DNA of 64,000 nt from Luscinia megarhynchos. Taxonomy: Eukaryota > Chordata > Aves > Passeriformes > Turdidae. The stretch's first letter is position 1. The number at the start of each line of letters is the position of its first letter. Position numbers and translations under genes: made by a program. The notes beneath the pieces are model-generated. The model had not been told where the DNA came from, did no database searches, and was given only the letters and a program-made list of their open reading frames with translations. Shown here in pieces: positions 1-13,610 of this stretch. Location: NCBI GenBank assembly GCA_034336665.1, contig CM067576.1, forward strand, positions 13,631,385 to 13,695,384. The letters are read 5' to 3'.

Positions 1-3000
1 AGTTATAGTTAGTGTTATTAGAAGAAAATCTTTTTGGTATTAACATACAAGATATCTGGCACAAGCACAGGAATTTTTAAATTATCTGAGGATGTTAATT
101 AAAAGTACCCAAAATGATAATTTTTATATCATTTTATGATGTTTTTATATGTAACCTATGTATCATCATAAGGATCTATCACAAAGTCAGCATAGAGATT
201 TCCACAGAGATAGAAAAGAAGCATTTTGAAATTGCTTTTGCTTAATAAACCTTTCTCACTTAAATTTTACAACAAAAACACAGCCTGTTTTCATAAACTG
301 GTTCTTACAACTTGTTTTTAACTTTCTAGCATTCAGCTTATTTCAGCAGAATTCACCCTGCAGTTCAGTAAACATTCTGCATTCAGCCTGTGCTGCTGCC
401 TGTGAAGCCAGAGCCAAAGAGCCACTTCTGGCCAAGGTGAGGAGCTCATCACTCCTGCCCTGGTCAGCTGGAAACTCAGAGAAAACAATCGCCCTGGGCT
501 TTGGATCACCTGGGCACGGACACAACACTGCCATGAACTGCCCAGACTTCCCTCCAGTCTGTCTGCAGCATTGCACCTCACCCCTTAAACCCATGAGATT
601 TAGTCCAAAGTACTCTGCTTTCCCTTCTTTGATATTTACCAAGCAACTGTGATTTTGCAGCCACTGCTGCACCAAGACTTCTCCACCTACAGAATCTTCC
701 ATAGATTCAGGTATTAATTATGGCAATACAAAGACTGATAAAGATACCAAACACATTCTCAACATTCAAAACACACAGAGAGCTGTGATAGTAAGATATT
801 TTCCTACTACAATTATATGCAGCTTTAACATGATGGCATTAATACAAAACAGGAGTTGTTAAAGTAAATCCAGTAGTTAGAATGAGGACCAAGGAAATAT
901 ATTAACTACTACAAAAAAGCATATGAAGAGTTAGTGAAATAACTTCTTGTATGTAATTGTGAATGGTTTAATTTATGTGAAGCATATCTATAAATACTAA
1001 AAGGTGAAGAGATATGAGAGTTCACATATATCCTATTATGCATAATTGAAAAATATCATCTTGAAATCATACACTGCTTAAAAGTTTCAAGACCAAAATT
1101 TAATGTTCAGTGTGTGAATAATTCCTGAATGAACATGAACTGAGTGCTTAGAGAACTCTTAAATACAGTGAGTTTCACTCTGGAGTTCTGTTAATGATAT
1201 TTTTTTCACTCCATAATGGAGAGGAAGCATAATTCACTGAGCTATTTCATCTTCTATAAAGCACTTGAGTCAATTCTATATCTGACTGAACAGAAAGATG
1301 CCAAAGAATTAATCATCACCTGCCTCCCAGTTAAAACTGCAAAGGCCAGTTTCCCTTGTTGTGAGGATTCACTTAGCCCTAATTGAAGCAGCACTTAAAT
1401 ATCACAATAGAACCATTCACTCTAAGAATTCTCTGCCATTTCCATCCTCCTCCTGCCATCCTTCCTCCCCATTAAACTGTTTCCTACTTCCAATCCAAAT
1501 AACCCTGTAAAGCTTGTCATGGATTTTTATTGCTATAGGAATACATATGGATGGAATGCAACTGATGGAGGAGATTTGAAGAGGAAATGAGATTTTTGTC
1601 ATTCACTCTGCAAATCTCCTTTTGAAACAAAATGCATGAGCATTAATTATTAACACAAAAAAACCCAAAATAGCTCTTTTTTCATAATTTTTCTGAAATT
1701 AAAATAATATGTGGAACAGCTGAGTTTTTGAAAACACATCTTAGGGCCACTAAAAATTAGATTATCACATAGAACTTATGATAAGTAGGCTTAGAAAAAT
1801 CTTAAATAGAAAACAGAAGTTATAGAAGACCAGTGAGATTTCATCTGACATGGATTCCACTCATGTACAACAAAATTACAGCAATTTGAGCAGATTCATC
1901 TCTGCAGGAGGTTTCCATTTAAGCAGGATCTGACTTTGGGAAGTGACTAACATGCAGACTGCCCTGGACAGGAGAACTCTTGTTGCCAATGGCCATGTAC
2001 CCATGTTCAGCAGAGAGAACTGATTCATGTCTGTGGTGGACTATTTCCTACTAAAAATCTATTAATTGGCAGAGGTTAAAAGGTCACAAAGTGTCCAAAT
2101 CAGAGACAACTGTTCATATTGATGGCATCTTTCAACTGAGGGGCTTTGGAGCATTAAAAAGGGAAGTCTAAACAAAAAGATAACATCCTGATTTTCTTTC
2201 CATTTGCCTAGATTTTTAGTTTCTCCCTAAATTAGACCGATACCTAGAAGCACAAACAAAAAAAAATGGGTTTTGATAACCATTAGTAAAATCTGTTCTT
2301 AATGACAACTGCTGCATTCCATGATTCCTTTTTTGAATGAATTTTAAAATTTGGACTGATCTCATATTAATTTTCACTGCACTTAAAAGCTTTTTTCAAC
2401 ACCCAAGTGAGGCAAAATGATTCCTTTTAAGTGCATACTAGACTGACTTCCCTGACCACAGCAGACTGAATTGTATTTTTGTGAGGCTCTTCAATAGGCA
2501 GCCAAATAAATAGCTTTTTCCCTGCTGCATGGTTTGCTGTTTGCTTAAGCAAAAATCCAATTTCTGGAGAAGACTCCACAAGGGCTAAATTCCCTGCCAT
2601 TTACAAGTGTCCCATTAGAATAGCTTTCTATATGGAAATAACAGTCCAAGAGAAGGAGAGAAGAGTAGGTCTGAGGTCCACTCTTCCTGATGTGTTTTAG
2701 TATTTCTTTTTCATTTGAAGAGTAGAGCTGTGCTCCGTGAGAAAGAGAGAGGAATATTGGAATACAAATGTCTCAAGAAAATGGAGCTTCTTTAAAAGTA
2801 AAATCTTCTCTCTGGCTTTTTTATTGTTCCCCCCCTGCATGTATCAAGGACAAGGGGAGACCTGACAGCTTCAGATTCAAGCTGCCTTTTATTAAAATGT
2901 TTTTTAATTAGAAATTCAAAGAAAAAACTCCTACTGGGGCAGCATATATTAGAAATGTTGGGATTTGTGCTTGATTGCTGTTTTCTTAAGTAGAAGTTCT

Positions 3001-6000
3001 CATTTAAAACAAATGCAATTAGAAGGATGAGGTGAACAGGACCCTGGGCAGCCAGTGGCAGTAAGAAGAATTATCAGTTGCTACTGTTACCACATCTCAA
3101 AGGGAGGAAAGGTAAAACAAAAGCTCTTAATGAAAGTTCACAGAAGTGCATTTAATTTAGATCTAATAGGACAGACATTCCAAATCTGCAGGATTAGAAT
3201 TGATTATTTAAAGAAAGTTCACTGAGATTTAACAGCCACATAATGAACTCTGACATTCATCTACTTTACAAGTGATAGATACACCTGTATCATGAAACAT
3301 CATGTATTAGGTGGCACCTCTGCATTTCACAGTGGTTCAACTAGGAAAGCTGCTCTTAAGTGAATTTTCTTCACTTCAGGGTTGTAGTTATATTAATAAT
3401 TTAAAAAGCCTGGAGTTCACAGTCAAGCAGTGTTTTAGAGAGGTGCCAGGCAGGGAGATGGGAACCTCACACAGACTCTGAGATCAGAGGGGCAGGACTC
3501 ACACACTTCCCTGACACTGCCCTGTCTGAGGGCACCATCGTGGCATTTTGTCTGCATCCAGAATTTTGATACACGTGAAAGCATTTACATTCTGTAGCAT
3601 GCAACAGGCACTTTGGAACCTGGCAGGTTCCTAATATCTGATTTCCTGAGTGCTGCTTTTGTCTGGGGATATTTTGCACTAGAATTCTGACCAGAAACTC
3701 ACTGAGCTCACAGATTCAAACTCTTAGCTATAGTGATTGAAGTTGTTTCGTTTTGGCCTCTGGATTACTAATAGCATTTATAAAAAAGTGGTTTGAATTT
3801 GAGAATTCATCTCCTTACCTGTCTTCTGAAAAGGAGTTATGTGCAGATACTCTATGCATATTTAAATATCAGAGCTTAAATATGCATTTGAAGTGTATTC
3901 AGAACTGTCTTCTTGAACAAAGAGGGAATAAGGGGCCTTTGAGGAAAAGTAGGAAACTGGCATACATAACATCCAAGTAAAAAAGGAATGGAAATCACTA
4001 AAGAGTTAAATTTGCATAAGACATTGGATTATATAAGATGACCAGAGTTTATAGTTGAAACAAAAATAAAATCTGTTGTTTTTTTTTCTTTTTCACACCA
4101 CATCAAATTAGGAACATGACATGAGAAATTACTGGAAGATTTACTTGGTATTAGACAAAGCTCCTGGAAACCCATAGTCACACTTGCTTAGAACAAGTGA
4201 CCTCAAAAATAATTCTTGATGAGAATTTACCTTTGCATCCAAAAGCCCCTTCAGAACAGGCCCTCTGCAGAGCACTGCTTCTGTTCTGACCCAGATCAGA
4301 ATATGTGGAGCTCTCCGTCTATTTTTCCATTAATTTGTGCCCATGTTAATTTCATTTTAGTTTTTTATTATGGTGAGAACATCATTTGGTAGAAAGTGAT
4401 AACCAGATTTTTCTAAATGCAATCTACTAGTGAGATCTAAAGGTTCAGTTCAGATTTCTGAAAGCTCAGTTTGAGAAACCTTCCTTTGTTAGGCTATTTC
4501 CTACATATGTTCCTTTCCCTTATCTTATTAATGTACTATTTCTCCTTTATTATTTAATTTGTTGTCTTCTACAGCAGATCTAAAGTGTCTGCCTTAACAT
4601 ATCTATGTATCATTTACAAAACCCTTTTATAAACATGATAAACCACTTTTGGACCTTTGATACTGAAAAATCAGCAAAATATTATCAGATGTGATAATTT
4701 TTATCTTAACACTGGAACTTATTTCCCTGACAGTGCAGAGAGTAGTTTGTTTATTTTAATTAATGTGATTAAACAAGAATCTTTCCTAGGAAGATTTGTG
4801 AGTCTTCCCTCACAAGAATAGGGCCCTGGTTCTCTAGAAGACACATGCATGCAGGCATTTCACCTTTGAATAATTTCTTTAATATTTAGAAGAATACAGA
4901 GAATAAGTAATTTTTAATAAGAACATATTTTTAATTCTATTTCCTCATGAAACTTAGATTTTAATGATTTTAATGTAAAAATTTTATATTAAACTTTAAA
5001 GTGAATGCAGTGAAAAAAATTACCAGTGCTTGGAGGTATTACAAATCTCTGTAAAATTCTGAAAGTTGAGCTCAAGGCAATACTTATAAACAAGGAATTG
5101 TGCTGAACTTATTCAAATAACCTATCATGGTTTTTCCTTAAATGTGTAATTATATATTTTTGGATTCTATAATTTTCATACAGTTTCTTGGTTTTGTTTA
5201 GGAGATTACTGTTTTTGAATTTATACTTTACTATCTCAGAATAAAGATAAGCTCTCTCTAAGCTTTACTATCTCAGGATATCTTTAAATATCTGTTCTGA
5301 TTCTTGGAGAAAAAGAAATTAAAGGCATTATAAAACTTAAAAATGTATAAATCTTCATATAAATTATCATTAAGAACAATTATCTAAATTATCTGTAAAG
5401 AAAAATTTCCAACTATCTTGTACTTGGTGGTAATTTCTTTTTAACCTACCTAATAAACTGATGTAAAGTTGCTGCATATCTTATACACCTCAGAGGTACC
5501 ACTGTTCAGTTTGAGTTTAAATTGCCTTTGGATGTCAGTAGGTGTTGTATCACATTACTGTAGCTGAAAAAACAAGTGAGTTCATTTTGGAGAAATACCA
5601 ACAACTGCTGGCAACAGTGACTAGCTAGGATTGGATATGTGTTGCATTGCCTTCACTCTTAGCTACATTAATCCCCAGTACCTGAAACATTAAACTTTTT
5701 TAGGGCATGAGGAAGGAATTCTGTCTTTAAAAATTAGTCTTGTGTTGAATTGTTAAAAAGACAGCTAAGTCCAATGTGTGTTGTTTGTTCAATATGTGTA
5801 TTTGACTTCAGGTAAACTCTAAATATCAGCATGATCAATGCCTAAAGTAAGTTCAAAACACTTTGGCCCTAAACAATCATGATTGACAAAATTGCACGTG
5901 TGTGAATTTTTTATTTCTGCCTAAAGGTTATTTTTTTAAATGCATGAACCAAAATAGCTGTACTGAAATGGGAATAACTACATTACATAAATATAATTGT

Positions 6001-6090
6001 GTCCAAGGGCAATTCCTACTATAGTTCACGAAGAATTCTTAGTGTCAAATAAGTGTGAGATAGATTAAGAAAACAAAAAGAAATTTTAAA
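1..6090. other. Unannotated A+T-rich interval
   Basis: I see no recognisable gene or transposon here. The only pocket with noticeably more G+C lies at about 343-702, where a 119-codon minus-strand frame reads through. Its product has no domain, signal peptide or family resemblance that I recognise, and no matching splice borders stand out. A second more G+C-rich patch is at about 3430-3680. A short 14-bp direct repeat (ctttactatctcag) occurs at 5226-5239 and again at 5263-5276. The rest is ordinary A+T-rich non-coding sequence. Confidence 0.5.
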
Positions 6091-6170
6091 ACCACAAAAA
6101 ACAAACAAACCTAAGCCACAAACGAACAAAACCCCCTACCAACAGACAAGCCCCCTCCCTCTCACACCAA
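6091..6170. repeat. A/C-rich, almost T-free low-complexity island
   Basis: The plus strand runs for about 80 bases almost without T: A-runs broken by C, short CAAA units, then C-rich blocks. It is the first of several such islands in the window, with others near 7861, 13527, 15449, 31017 and 35740. It has no coding sense in any frame. Confidence 0.6.
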
Positions 6171-6387
6171 ATCATAGATATTAGCTATTTCTGAATTGAT
6201 TCATTCACAGCATTTGGTGAAATTGGCAGGAGTTAAGACCTTTTAGATAGTAAAATTTTCAAAATAGTGTCCTAACTACATATGTAAATGACTAAAGATA
6301 TCTCATGGTGAAATTTAATATTATCAGAAGGTAAATCCATCATTCCTGACAAAGGATGTTGGTTGCCTTTTTGTTTTTTTTCATTCA

Positions 6388-6510
6388 CTGATTAATGAAG
6401 AACTTCTGAAACAATTTAATCTATCCAGGGATGTGACTGTTAGTTTATATTGTCCAGGGCTGATTATGGAAGAAGTTCTAAAGCAGTTTAATCTGTTCAG
6501 GGGTGTTAAA
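6388..6510. repeat. Diverged 72-bp tandem duplication
   Basis: Two adjacent copies begin with ctgattaatgaagaacttct (6388) and ctgattatggaagaagttct (6460). The first roughly 50 bases of each copy align with only a handful of substitutions and no indel, through a shared tttaatct and cagggatg/caggggtg block. The copies then lose similarity, so the second may be truncated or more decayed. This is an old local duplication. It lies partly under an 89-codon plus-strand frame that I take to be chance. Confidence 0.65.
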
Positions 6511-7287
6511 CAAATATGTCAACATTCATTTTACATTTGTGTCTACCACAGCCAAATGAGAAGAATGCTGGAAATAGATTGCTGTGCTCTGTTTGCTCAA
6601 GGAAAAAAGAAGTCAATATGCTTCATATTTTATAGAAGATGCAAACTACTTTGTATGATGAATGCTTTTCAGATTAAGCTTTTCAGTAGCTTTACTGGGT
6701 AGATTATGGTCTGGCATTCTGCCATATAATGATATATAACCTTATAGCTCACTATTATGCAAATAACAATTTGGCTGGGAGGACTGAGTGCTTAGATTTT
6801 CTCTAAGGACTATCATATATTTCAAACTTCTAACGTCAAATTATATTTGACATTTAATTTGAACTCAATTTATGTAGAAAAATAATTTTAGAAACCCTCT
6901 TGTGTAAATTTCTAATAAGTGTTACATTTTAATTTTTTCCTTTTTTTCATATGTAGATATGTATGTGCAGGGGAGGTTTAATTTGGATTGACAGGGAACT
7001 CATCATTATATAGAACACCATATATGGAAGGGTACTGTAAGCCAGGATCTCCCAGTACAAAGTAAAATATACATAGAAAACAATAGCAAAAATGTTAAAA
7101 TTCATACACGCATCTGCTGTTAATTAATTCTTACAAAATAAGACTGACAGGTACATATGCATTAAACCGTGTTGTACAGGGAATTAATAATGGAGAGTGG
7201 TGGATGAAACATAATGAAGTTCAGGAGCTGGCAATTAATCTGGGAAAGGTCAGTTCTAACCTGCACTCCTCCTCCCACCTCTCTCAG
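6511..7287. other. Unannotated A+T-rich interval
   Basis: No gene or transposon is recognisable. The last 30 bases form a pyrimidine-rich tract (cctcctcccacctctctcag) that makes a strong splice-acceptor candidate for the following exon-like interval. Confidence 0.4.
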
Positions 7288-7427
7288 ATTTACCTGGTGG
7301 GGCCAGTGCAACACTCAGGGGAGAGATCATTTCATCTCCACTCCAAGGACACCAAGATTGAATTTAGCAGAGTTTTTTCCTTACCAGGGGCTCAGGCTCC
7401 TGATCCAGAAGCTGGTCTGAGGCACCT
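7288..7427 (+). other. Candidate spliced exon, plus strand, unidentified
   Basis: A 140-nt interval begins just after a strong polypyrimidine tract ending in ctctctcag and stops before gtgagtat, a good donor. One of the three forward frames is open across the whole interval. The other two contain stops. The 46-odd encoded residues begin IYLVGPVQHSGERSFHLHSK and show no motif I recognise. The interval is richer in G+C than its surroundings. It could be a coding exon, a non-coding RNA exon or a chance arrangement. No adjacent plus-strand exon with compatible signals was found nearby. Splice signals and open frame are seen directly; the exon status is inference. Confidence 0.22.
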
Positions 7428-10400
7428 GTGAGTATTTGCAACCTGCAAACTCACAAGCACTAAATCTGTCCTATTATTTTTATATCCTTTTATGTCCATA
7501 TAGCATGAAGGATTAGATTATTTACTCATAGGTATTTATTTCTACTCTTCTGCTGCTTTGCCTCATCTTTATTTTACTATCTTACACTTAAATATTTGTT
7601 AAGAGTTTTTGCTGCCTTGAATGAGCACAAAGGTCCATCATATCATGTTACAATCTGAGGTTCTAAGTTGTTTGACACTGCCCTTTTTTAAGTTCATGCT
7701 AATAAAAATATAGAAAGAAACAATGTAGGAAACAGACTTCCAGGGCTACTTTAAAAAGTGCATGGTTTCTTGAATAAAAGTGGAATGTCTTTAAAATCTT
7801 CATGAATTCACAGCAGAGCTTACATCTAGAAAACTGTGAAAAAAAGCAGCCAACCATATTGAAAAAAAAACCAATACCAACAAACCCCAACAACACCACA
7901 AAAAAACGCCTACACATCAAAAAAATTGTGTAATTGTAATTGAGCTCCATACTTTTGACAAGTCATAATTAGTTGCAGTTTGATAATTTTCATACCTTTG
8001 GGAATGAGGGGTGTCTCTTTAATAATATTAGCAGAGTTGGAACACAGGTCAGATATCGTGGTCTGCTTATGCTTTAATGGATGGTAATTTGGGTAAGAGT
8101 TTTTCAAAAGTTTTATTTCTGGACACATCCCTGAACACGGCATGTACAGTCCTTTAAAAGTCCTGAGCCTAAAGCCAGGAGTCTGTCAGACCAATACCTG
8201 GTCAACAAATGACCACTGGAGATGGAGGATAATGTAACAATCAGAACAAGGTGGGAATAAGTTGAGGCAGAAGATTAGAATGGTTCTAACTACTAGAGGA
8301 TTAGTGTTACATTAATAACACCGTGACCAGTAATCTTGGAGGTTTACTGTACAAAGAGAACAGGTACCCAAGTGCCTTGAAACTCTGGTATGACATAAAA
8401 TCTCAAATTGTTTGTTTGTTCAAAAGTCTTACATATCTTACTGTGCCCAAAAAACAACAAAAATCCAGCTTAAGATGTCTCCACAATCATTCTCCCTCAC
8501 TCTTTGATGTCAATATTCATTTCTATGCAAAAATGGTCCTCAAACATCAGCAGCAACAGTGAAAACAGTGGCATGGGGGGAACATTATCCCCAGCTCCAG
8601 CTATATTGAACAGGAATTGATTCTGCTTTGTTATGATAGTCCTTTCAGTCTGTGACTGTTCACTTTCCCTCAAGCATGTCAGTCACAGTGATTCTCTTCC
8701 ACATGTTTCTCAAGTTCCCCTATCATGCATTCTTTCATCTGTTCCATCTTGAGTGGCATTTTTCTGCCAGGCTCTGCAAAGGGATCAGTACATTTTCAAA
8801 AGGACCTCTATGTTTGATGCACACCAGTAACGTCTTGGAAAGAATAACAGGAGAAGGTGTTTCAACACTTCCCAATGGATGGTTTATGTAACAGGAAATG
8901 GTAGATGGAAATTGATTTTAAAAGAACTGATTTAAAAAATAAACGAACAAACAAAAGAATTGCAATTTGCTTGAATTGTGGGAAGACTTTTATTAGGTAA
9001 GAACTGAATTTGAAGTAAAGTGAAGGTATTAAAAAACCCCAAGACAAGAATACTCTTGTGGCCTGTTGCTGTTTGGGGGAAATTATGAGAATCTCTGTGG
9101 CAATCAAAGACTTTAAACACTGTGAATGCTTATTTGACAATGGCAGCCTTGCCAATGCAAATGTAGCTAAGGATTTATCATGGACTGTGCTATCATACTA
9201 ATTTTTCAGAATTTTATCCTATGGCAAAAAATTCACACCTTGGAGAATTCTCTCTTTCCAACCTTTCGACCTAAAAGAAAACATTCTCTTGGTAGCTTGC
9301 TCTTGGACGATGGTCATATGTTAGATTGGGAAGGTGTAAGAAGCACAAATCCCTGTGTCCAGTTTTATTATTTTTTGATTTTTTTCTTTTATTACTAGGT
9401 CCTATAATACAACCTTGATCAAAATTATTAGCTTAATATTGCAAACCAAAATTAACCTTCCATAAATCTTGACATAATGAAATGCTGGGCAGGTAGAGCT
9501 GAAAATGGATCAAAGACTTTTCAGTTCATCTACACTGATATCCACTGTTCCTATGCAAATAAAAGTATCCAAATAATTCACAGTGAAATATAGAAAAAAC
9601 ATGCTTCTGGAAGTTTGAATCAAAGAGGGAAAATGAAACTGAAGCTGTATCTTCTTTCCTGAGCAAAAATGACTTGTTTCTTATGTTTTGAAAATCTTTA
9701 CATTTAAATAGTTTCAAGCCACTTCAGTTTTAAGTAATTTAAAACTGACTTGTGCCTACATTTAAAAATAAAAAAAAATTCCCTATCAAAAAGTTCATTG
9801 CATACCACGTGTTTAAGAGAAATTATTGTGATCACAGTCCATAAAATAGACCATGAGACCTTGTCTAGCTTTAAAAAATGATCCTGAAAGTGATCTAGGC
9901 ATGGCAACACTCAGCTCAGATCATTAGTCCATGCAGCATTTTATTTAGTGAGATTTCTTGTCTTACCCAAGCCAGATAATTAAAGATAGCTAAACATGCA
10001 TTAATTATAGTCATATCTGCTGTGTACACATACTCAAACTCAGTTTGAAGAAGGGTAGAAAAATCTACAGCACAGGTTTGTATGTGTATTTGTTGTACTA
10101 TCATACAATGTCATAAAATATGTGGTGCAGATGTCTTGATTCTTTTTTCAATTAAGAAACCCTCCAGGAATTATCGTACCAAGAATATGAAACTTAATTC
10201 CCTTAATCTAGGGCAAACGATAGTGTGCAATGATTGACCCATCACATTCTTTATATAAATGAAACACATTTTCTCCTCTAGGAAATACTGACAGAAAAAA
10301 AAGCATAGATTAATCAGATGATGCTGTTCCAACATTCACTCAAAATATCACATGGGATGATTCTCCCATCATTAGAACTACAAAAATAATTTACAGTGAA

Positions 10401-13400
10401 TAATTTCCTCAATAAATTTTTTCTTATTCTACTCACAGTGTCTGTGTGAGTAGACACAGTGAGAATACTGCAGCTTGCCTAAATTGAATCACCTTTCACT
10501 TTTCTTCAGTTATTTAGGGAAAGACCATGGAATAATTCAACTGCTGTTATTTTATTTATTTATTTGTGTTTAAGCTTTGACTTGTGACAGTATTCAACTG
10601 GATGCATTCAGGTACTGGGTGAGCATAAGCCAAACAGAAGACCTTGTGAATATAGTTATTTTACAGGTCTGCTCTGCATAAGAAACCTTCTTTTTCTCAC
10701 CCAGAACATCCTCTCCAGAAGGGAAAGCAACTGAAACAAGGTACAGTAAGGTAAGGTAAGGTAAATATCAAATGTCTTCCTTACTGTGTCTTGCCTATAC
10801 ATGCTATTTCTTTTCCCATGAATATCTGAAAAAAACCACTATATTATGTGAGAATTCTGCTGTGGAAACAGACTTATATACACAGAAATAATACTAAATC
10901 AGAAACAACAGCTAAACAAGGGGTAGTGAAGACATTATCATGGTCTGAGAAAGAAAGATTATCATAAAATTTGTTATATAAAAAAGGGAAACAAATCCAA
11001 ACCAAGTTTTTAAAAATGCTCTGAAGTTGGTTCATAAAAAGTGCTGACATTGCTGTAACCCATGGGGTGGCTGGATACACAGAGACCAGATACTGTGCTT
11101 TTAATTACTCAGTATTAACTACAAACTCTAATTCAAATGATGAATTATGTTTAGTATGCTGGCAGCAAAAATATTGCTAAGAAGTATTGTTTAAGCAATT
11201 AATGATATTAGTTAAAAAATCTGCAATGTTATGCATAATGCAACAATGGACTCCCAAGTTTTCATGCAAGTATCCATTCTAGAGAATTTTTTTATGTGCA
11301 TATCTGTTTGTTGACAGTCCAGAAAAAAAGCACACAAAGATAAAAATCATACCATGTTGCAAATCAAATTGAACATATACAGATTCAAAATCAATATTCC
11401 AATAAAAATAAACCACAAATCTTTATTCTAAGTATTTCTACTTGTATTGTTTTTTATGATGAAAACTTGCCTACCAAAACAGCAGAAATTTTGGCAGATC
11501 ACTAATTCATAAGAACACATCTTGCTATATAAAATATGTAACACTGTTGGGAATATATTAGGAAAGTGATCTTGAAGGAACAAGATGCTCTGACTTCAAT
11601 TACACAAATCATAAAATATAGACCTCACTGATACCTAAAGAGAGAACCAGGATAGAACTGTACACCTCATATCCAGGACTCAACTTTAGGACATACAGAA
11701 CTAAAATGATTATGTTCTAACCTAAAAATGGGCAATATTTATGGAAGTAATCATAGTATTATAATTTAGTAGTCATATGCTTTTTTGATACGTAAATACT
11801 TAGAAAGAGTATTAGCAAAAACAGGCAGTTGACAACCTTGTCCAATACTTTGCAACGTGACTTCAGTGTTTGTGTTAGTTAAGCAGAGTCTGTAGATCAA
11901 AAATGTACAAATATTCAATCTAGCCTAGTGACTCACTTGGTATAATGAGATAGTAATGTTTTAATGTGATTACATCAGGACTAGTGCTAAGCCTATTTAC
12001 AGCATATTTTCTAATCCTAAACCACAACAGGATTTGACAAGTTTAATTTTCACTACAAATGGTCTAAAACTATCCATTACATTTCAAAATCCTGAGACCA
12101 TGGTGTGCCATATAATCCATGTTTTTAACACAGCAAACCACAAAGACTGCAAGTGGAATGACACTGAACTGCACATAAAATATTTATCAGAAAGGTAGCC
12201 AGAGGATGGAGAAAAGTTACTTTTACTTCTTTGCAAAGTATTTGCTCTTTTTCAGGCAAGGGCTCTGAAAACTCAGAAATATTGACCAGTTCTATAAATG
12301 TGCAGAACAGGTGGTTATGATTCCATGGAATCACACACCTTCTCACCCGTTCTTGTACCAGTTCTCATCATGGAAATGAAGAAATATTTCTATATTGAGA
12401 TACAAATGTCAAGGGACTGGATCGCTACATGGGATAACATTGTAATGTCAATTTTTTCCAACTGAAGACCTTTATTTATTCACTTCTAAACAGTGAAAGC
12501 CATAAGTCATGCTGCTTTATGGATCTCACAACAGTGTTTTCAAAAAGCATGCTATGTAAATTTTTACCTCTACATAAATAAGAACAACACAGCAAGTTTT
12601 AGATATTCTCCTTTCTGAGACACATTCACACACTTGTGATTGCTCTGTTCATGCTGTAGAGGGATAAATCTCAAAAAGACAAGTGACTCACCTTCCAATT
12701 ATGTTAACTGGTCCTACAGCTGGTGCTGCTACAGCAAACAAAGCATTACCTCTCCAAGAGCTGCTACTACAATATATCTAACTGGTCATTTGGTCAAGCA
12801 CTAAATAAAAACAAACAAACACACTTCTTCACAATAAACAGAGTGATGTGTTTTCATATATAGAAAGGGGGAAAAAAAAGGGGGGAGTGAGTTGTTTGCC
12901 TTCTGGGTATGAGGTTTATCCCAAGACACTTAAAGCAATTCAGTAAATCCATTTAGTATCCCCAGAATGTGCTTCTCTGGTAGAAAGCAAGAGAACCAAT
13001 CTTACAGCAGAGTGCCTGGAAGAATATTTCCTGTGCTTTGTCAGACTGAGCTTCAGCATAAGGAGTTAAATTTCTTATTGTCACATGTCTTTTTCAGAAG
13101 TTTATGTCAAGGAATTACTATTTTCCTCCAAAATTTTCTTTCCCCCAGCTGTTTAGCCCAAATCTACATTAACTCATAGAATGACAAATGAGTTACTTAT
13201 AATGTTGCAATATGCTCAACTAAGTTTCTCTTCTCTGGCTTTAACTATCACATATAGATATAGACCACTCATTCCTGCTTCATAAATGCTTTTAGGAAAC
13301 ATACCAAGAAAGTAATAACATCCCTTCTTTTGCTAAATCAATCTCTACTAATCTCTACATGACCTTAGAGTCCATGAAGAATACTGATCATGAGACAGGA

Positions 13401-13526
13401 ACTTGCCCACCTCTTTCACCCCAGGCAACAGTGTCACAGACTGGGAAAGACAGCTGGCAGATCAACCTCAGCAAAAAACTCACAACCCCCTAACATAAAC
13501 ATAAATAAGTAAATAAATAATTGAGA
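7428..13526. other. Unannotated A+T-rich interval with minor repeats
   Basis: No gene is recognisable. The interval holds a T-free A/C-rich island at 7861-7924, a short (GTAAG)n run at 10746-10764, and an imperfect 12-bp hairpin at 10432-10463 (ctcacagtgtct pairing with agacacagtgag, one mismatch, 8-base loop). Open frames of 60-97 codons occur on both strands but are no longer than chance allows in non-coding DNA and show no domains. Confidence 0.5.
10746..10764. repeat. Short (GTAAG)n microsatellite
   Basis: About four near-perfect GTAAG units lie in tandem, flanked by related gtaca/gtaaa variants. It is a minor simple repeat. Confidence 0.7.
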
Positions 13527-13610
13527 GGAAAAAAAGCAAAAACAATCCCCCAAAAAACAAGCAAACCACAAAGCCAAACACAAACCCCCAAAGCCCAAAA
13601 TCGCCTAACA
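13527..13610. repeat. A/C-rich, T-poor low-complexity island
   Basis: The plus strand is a long run of A and C with scattered G and almost no T (A-runs, caaacc and cccaaag units). It resembles the islands at 6.1, 7.9, 15.45 and 35.74 kb and follows a short (AAAT)n-like stretch. Confidence 0.6.

Noticed and set aside
10432..10463. Imperfect 12-bp hairpin
   Set aside because: Short with a mismatch; expected by chance in 64 kb and without supporting context.
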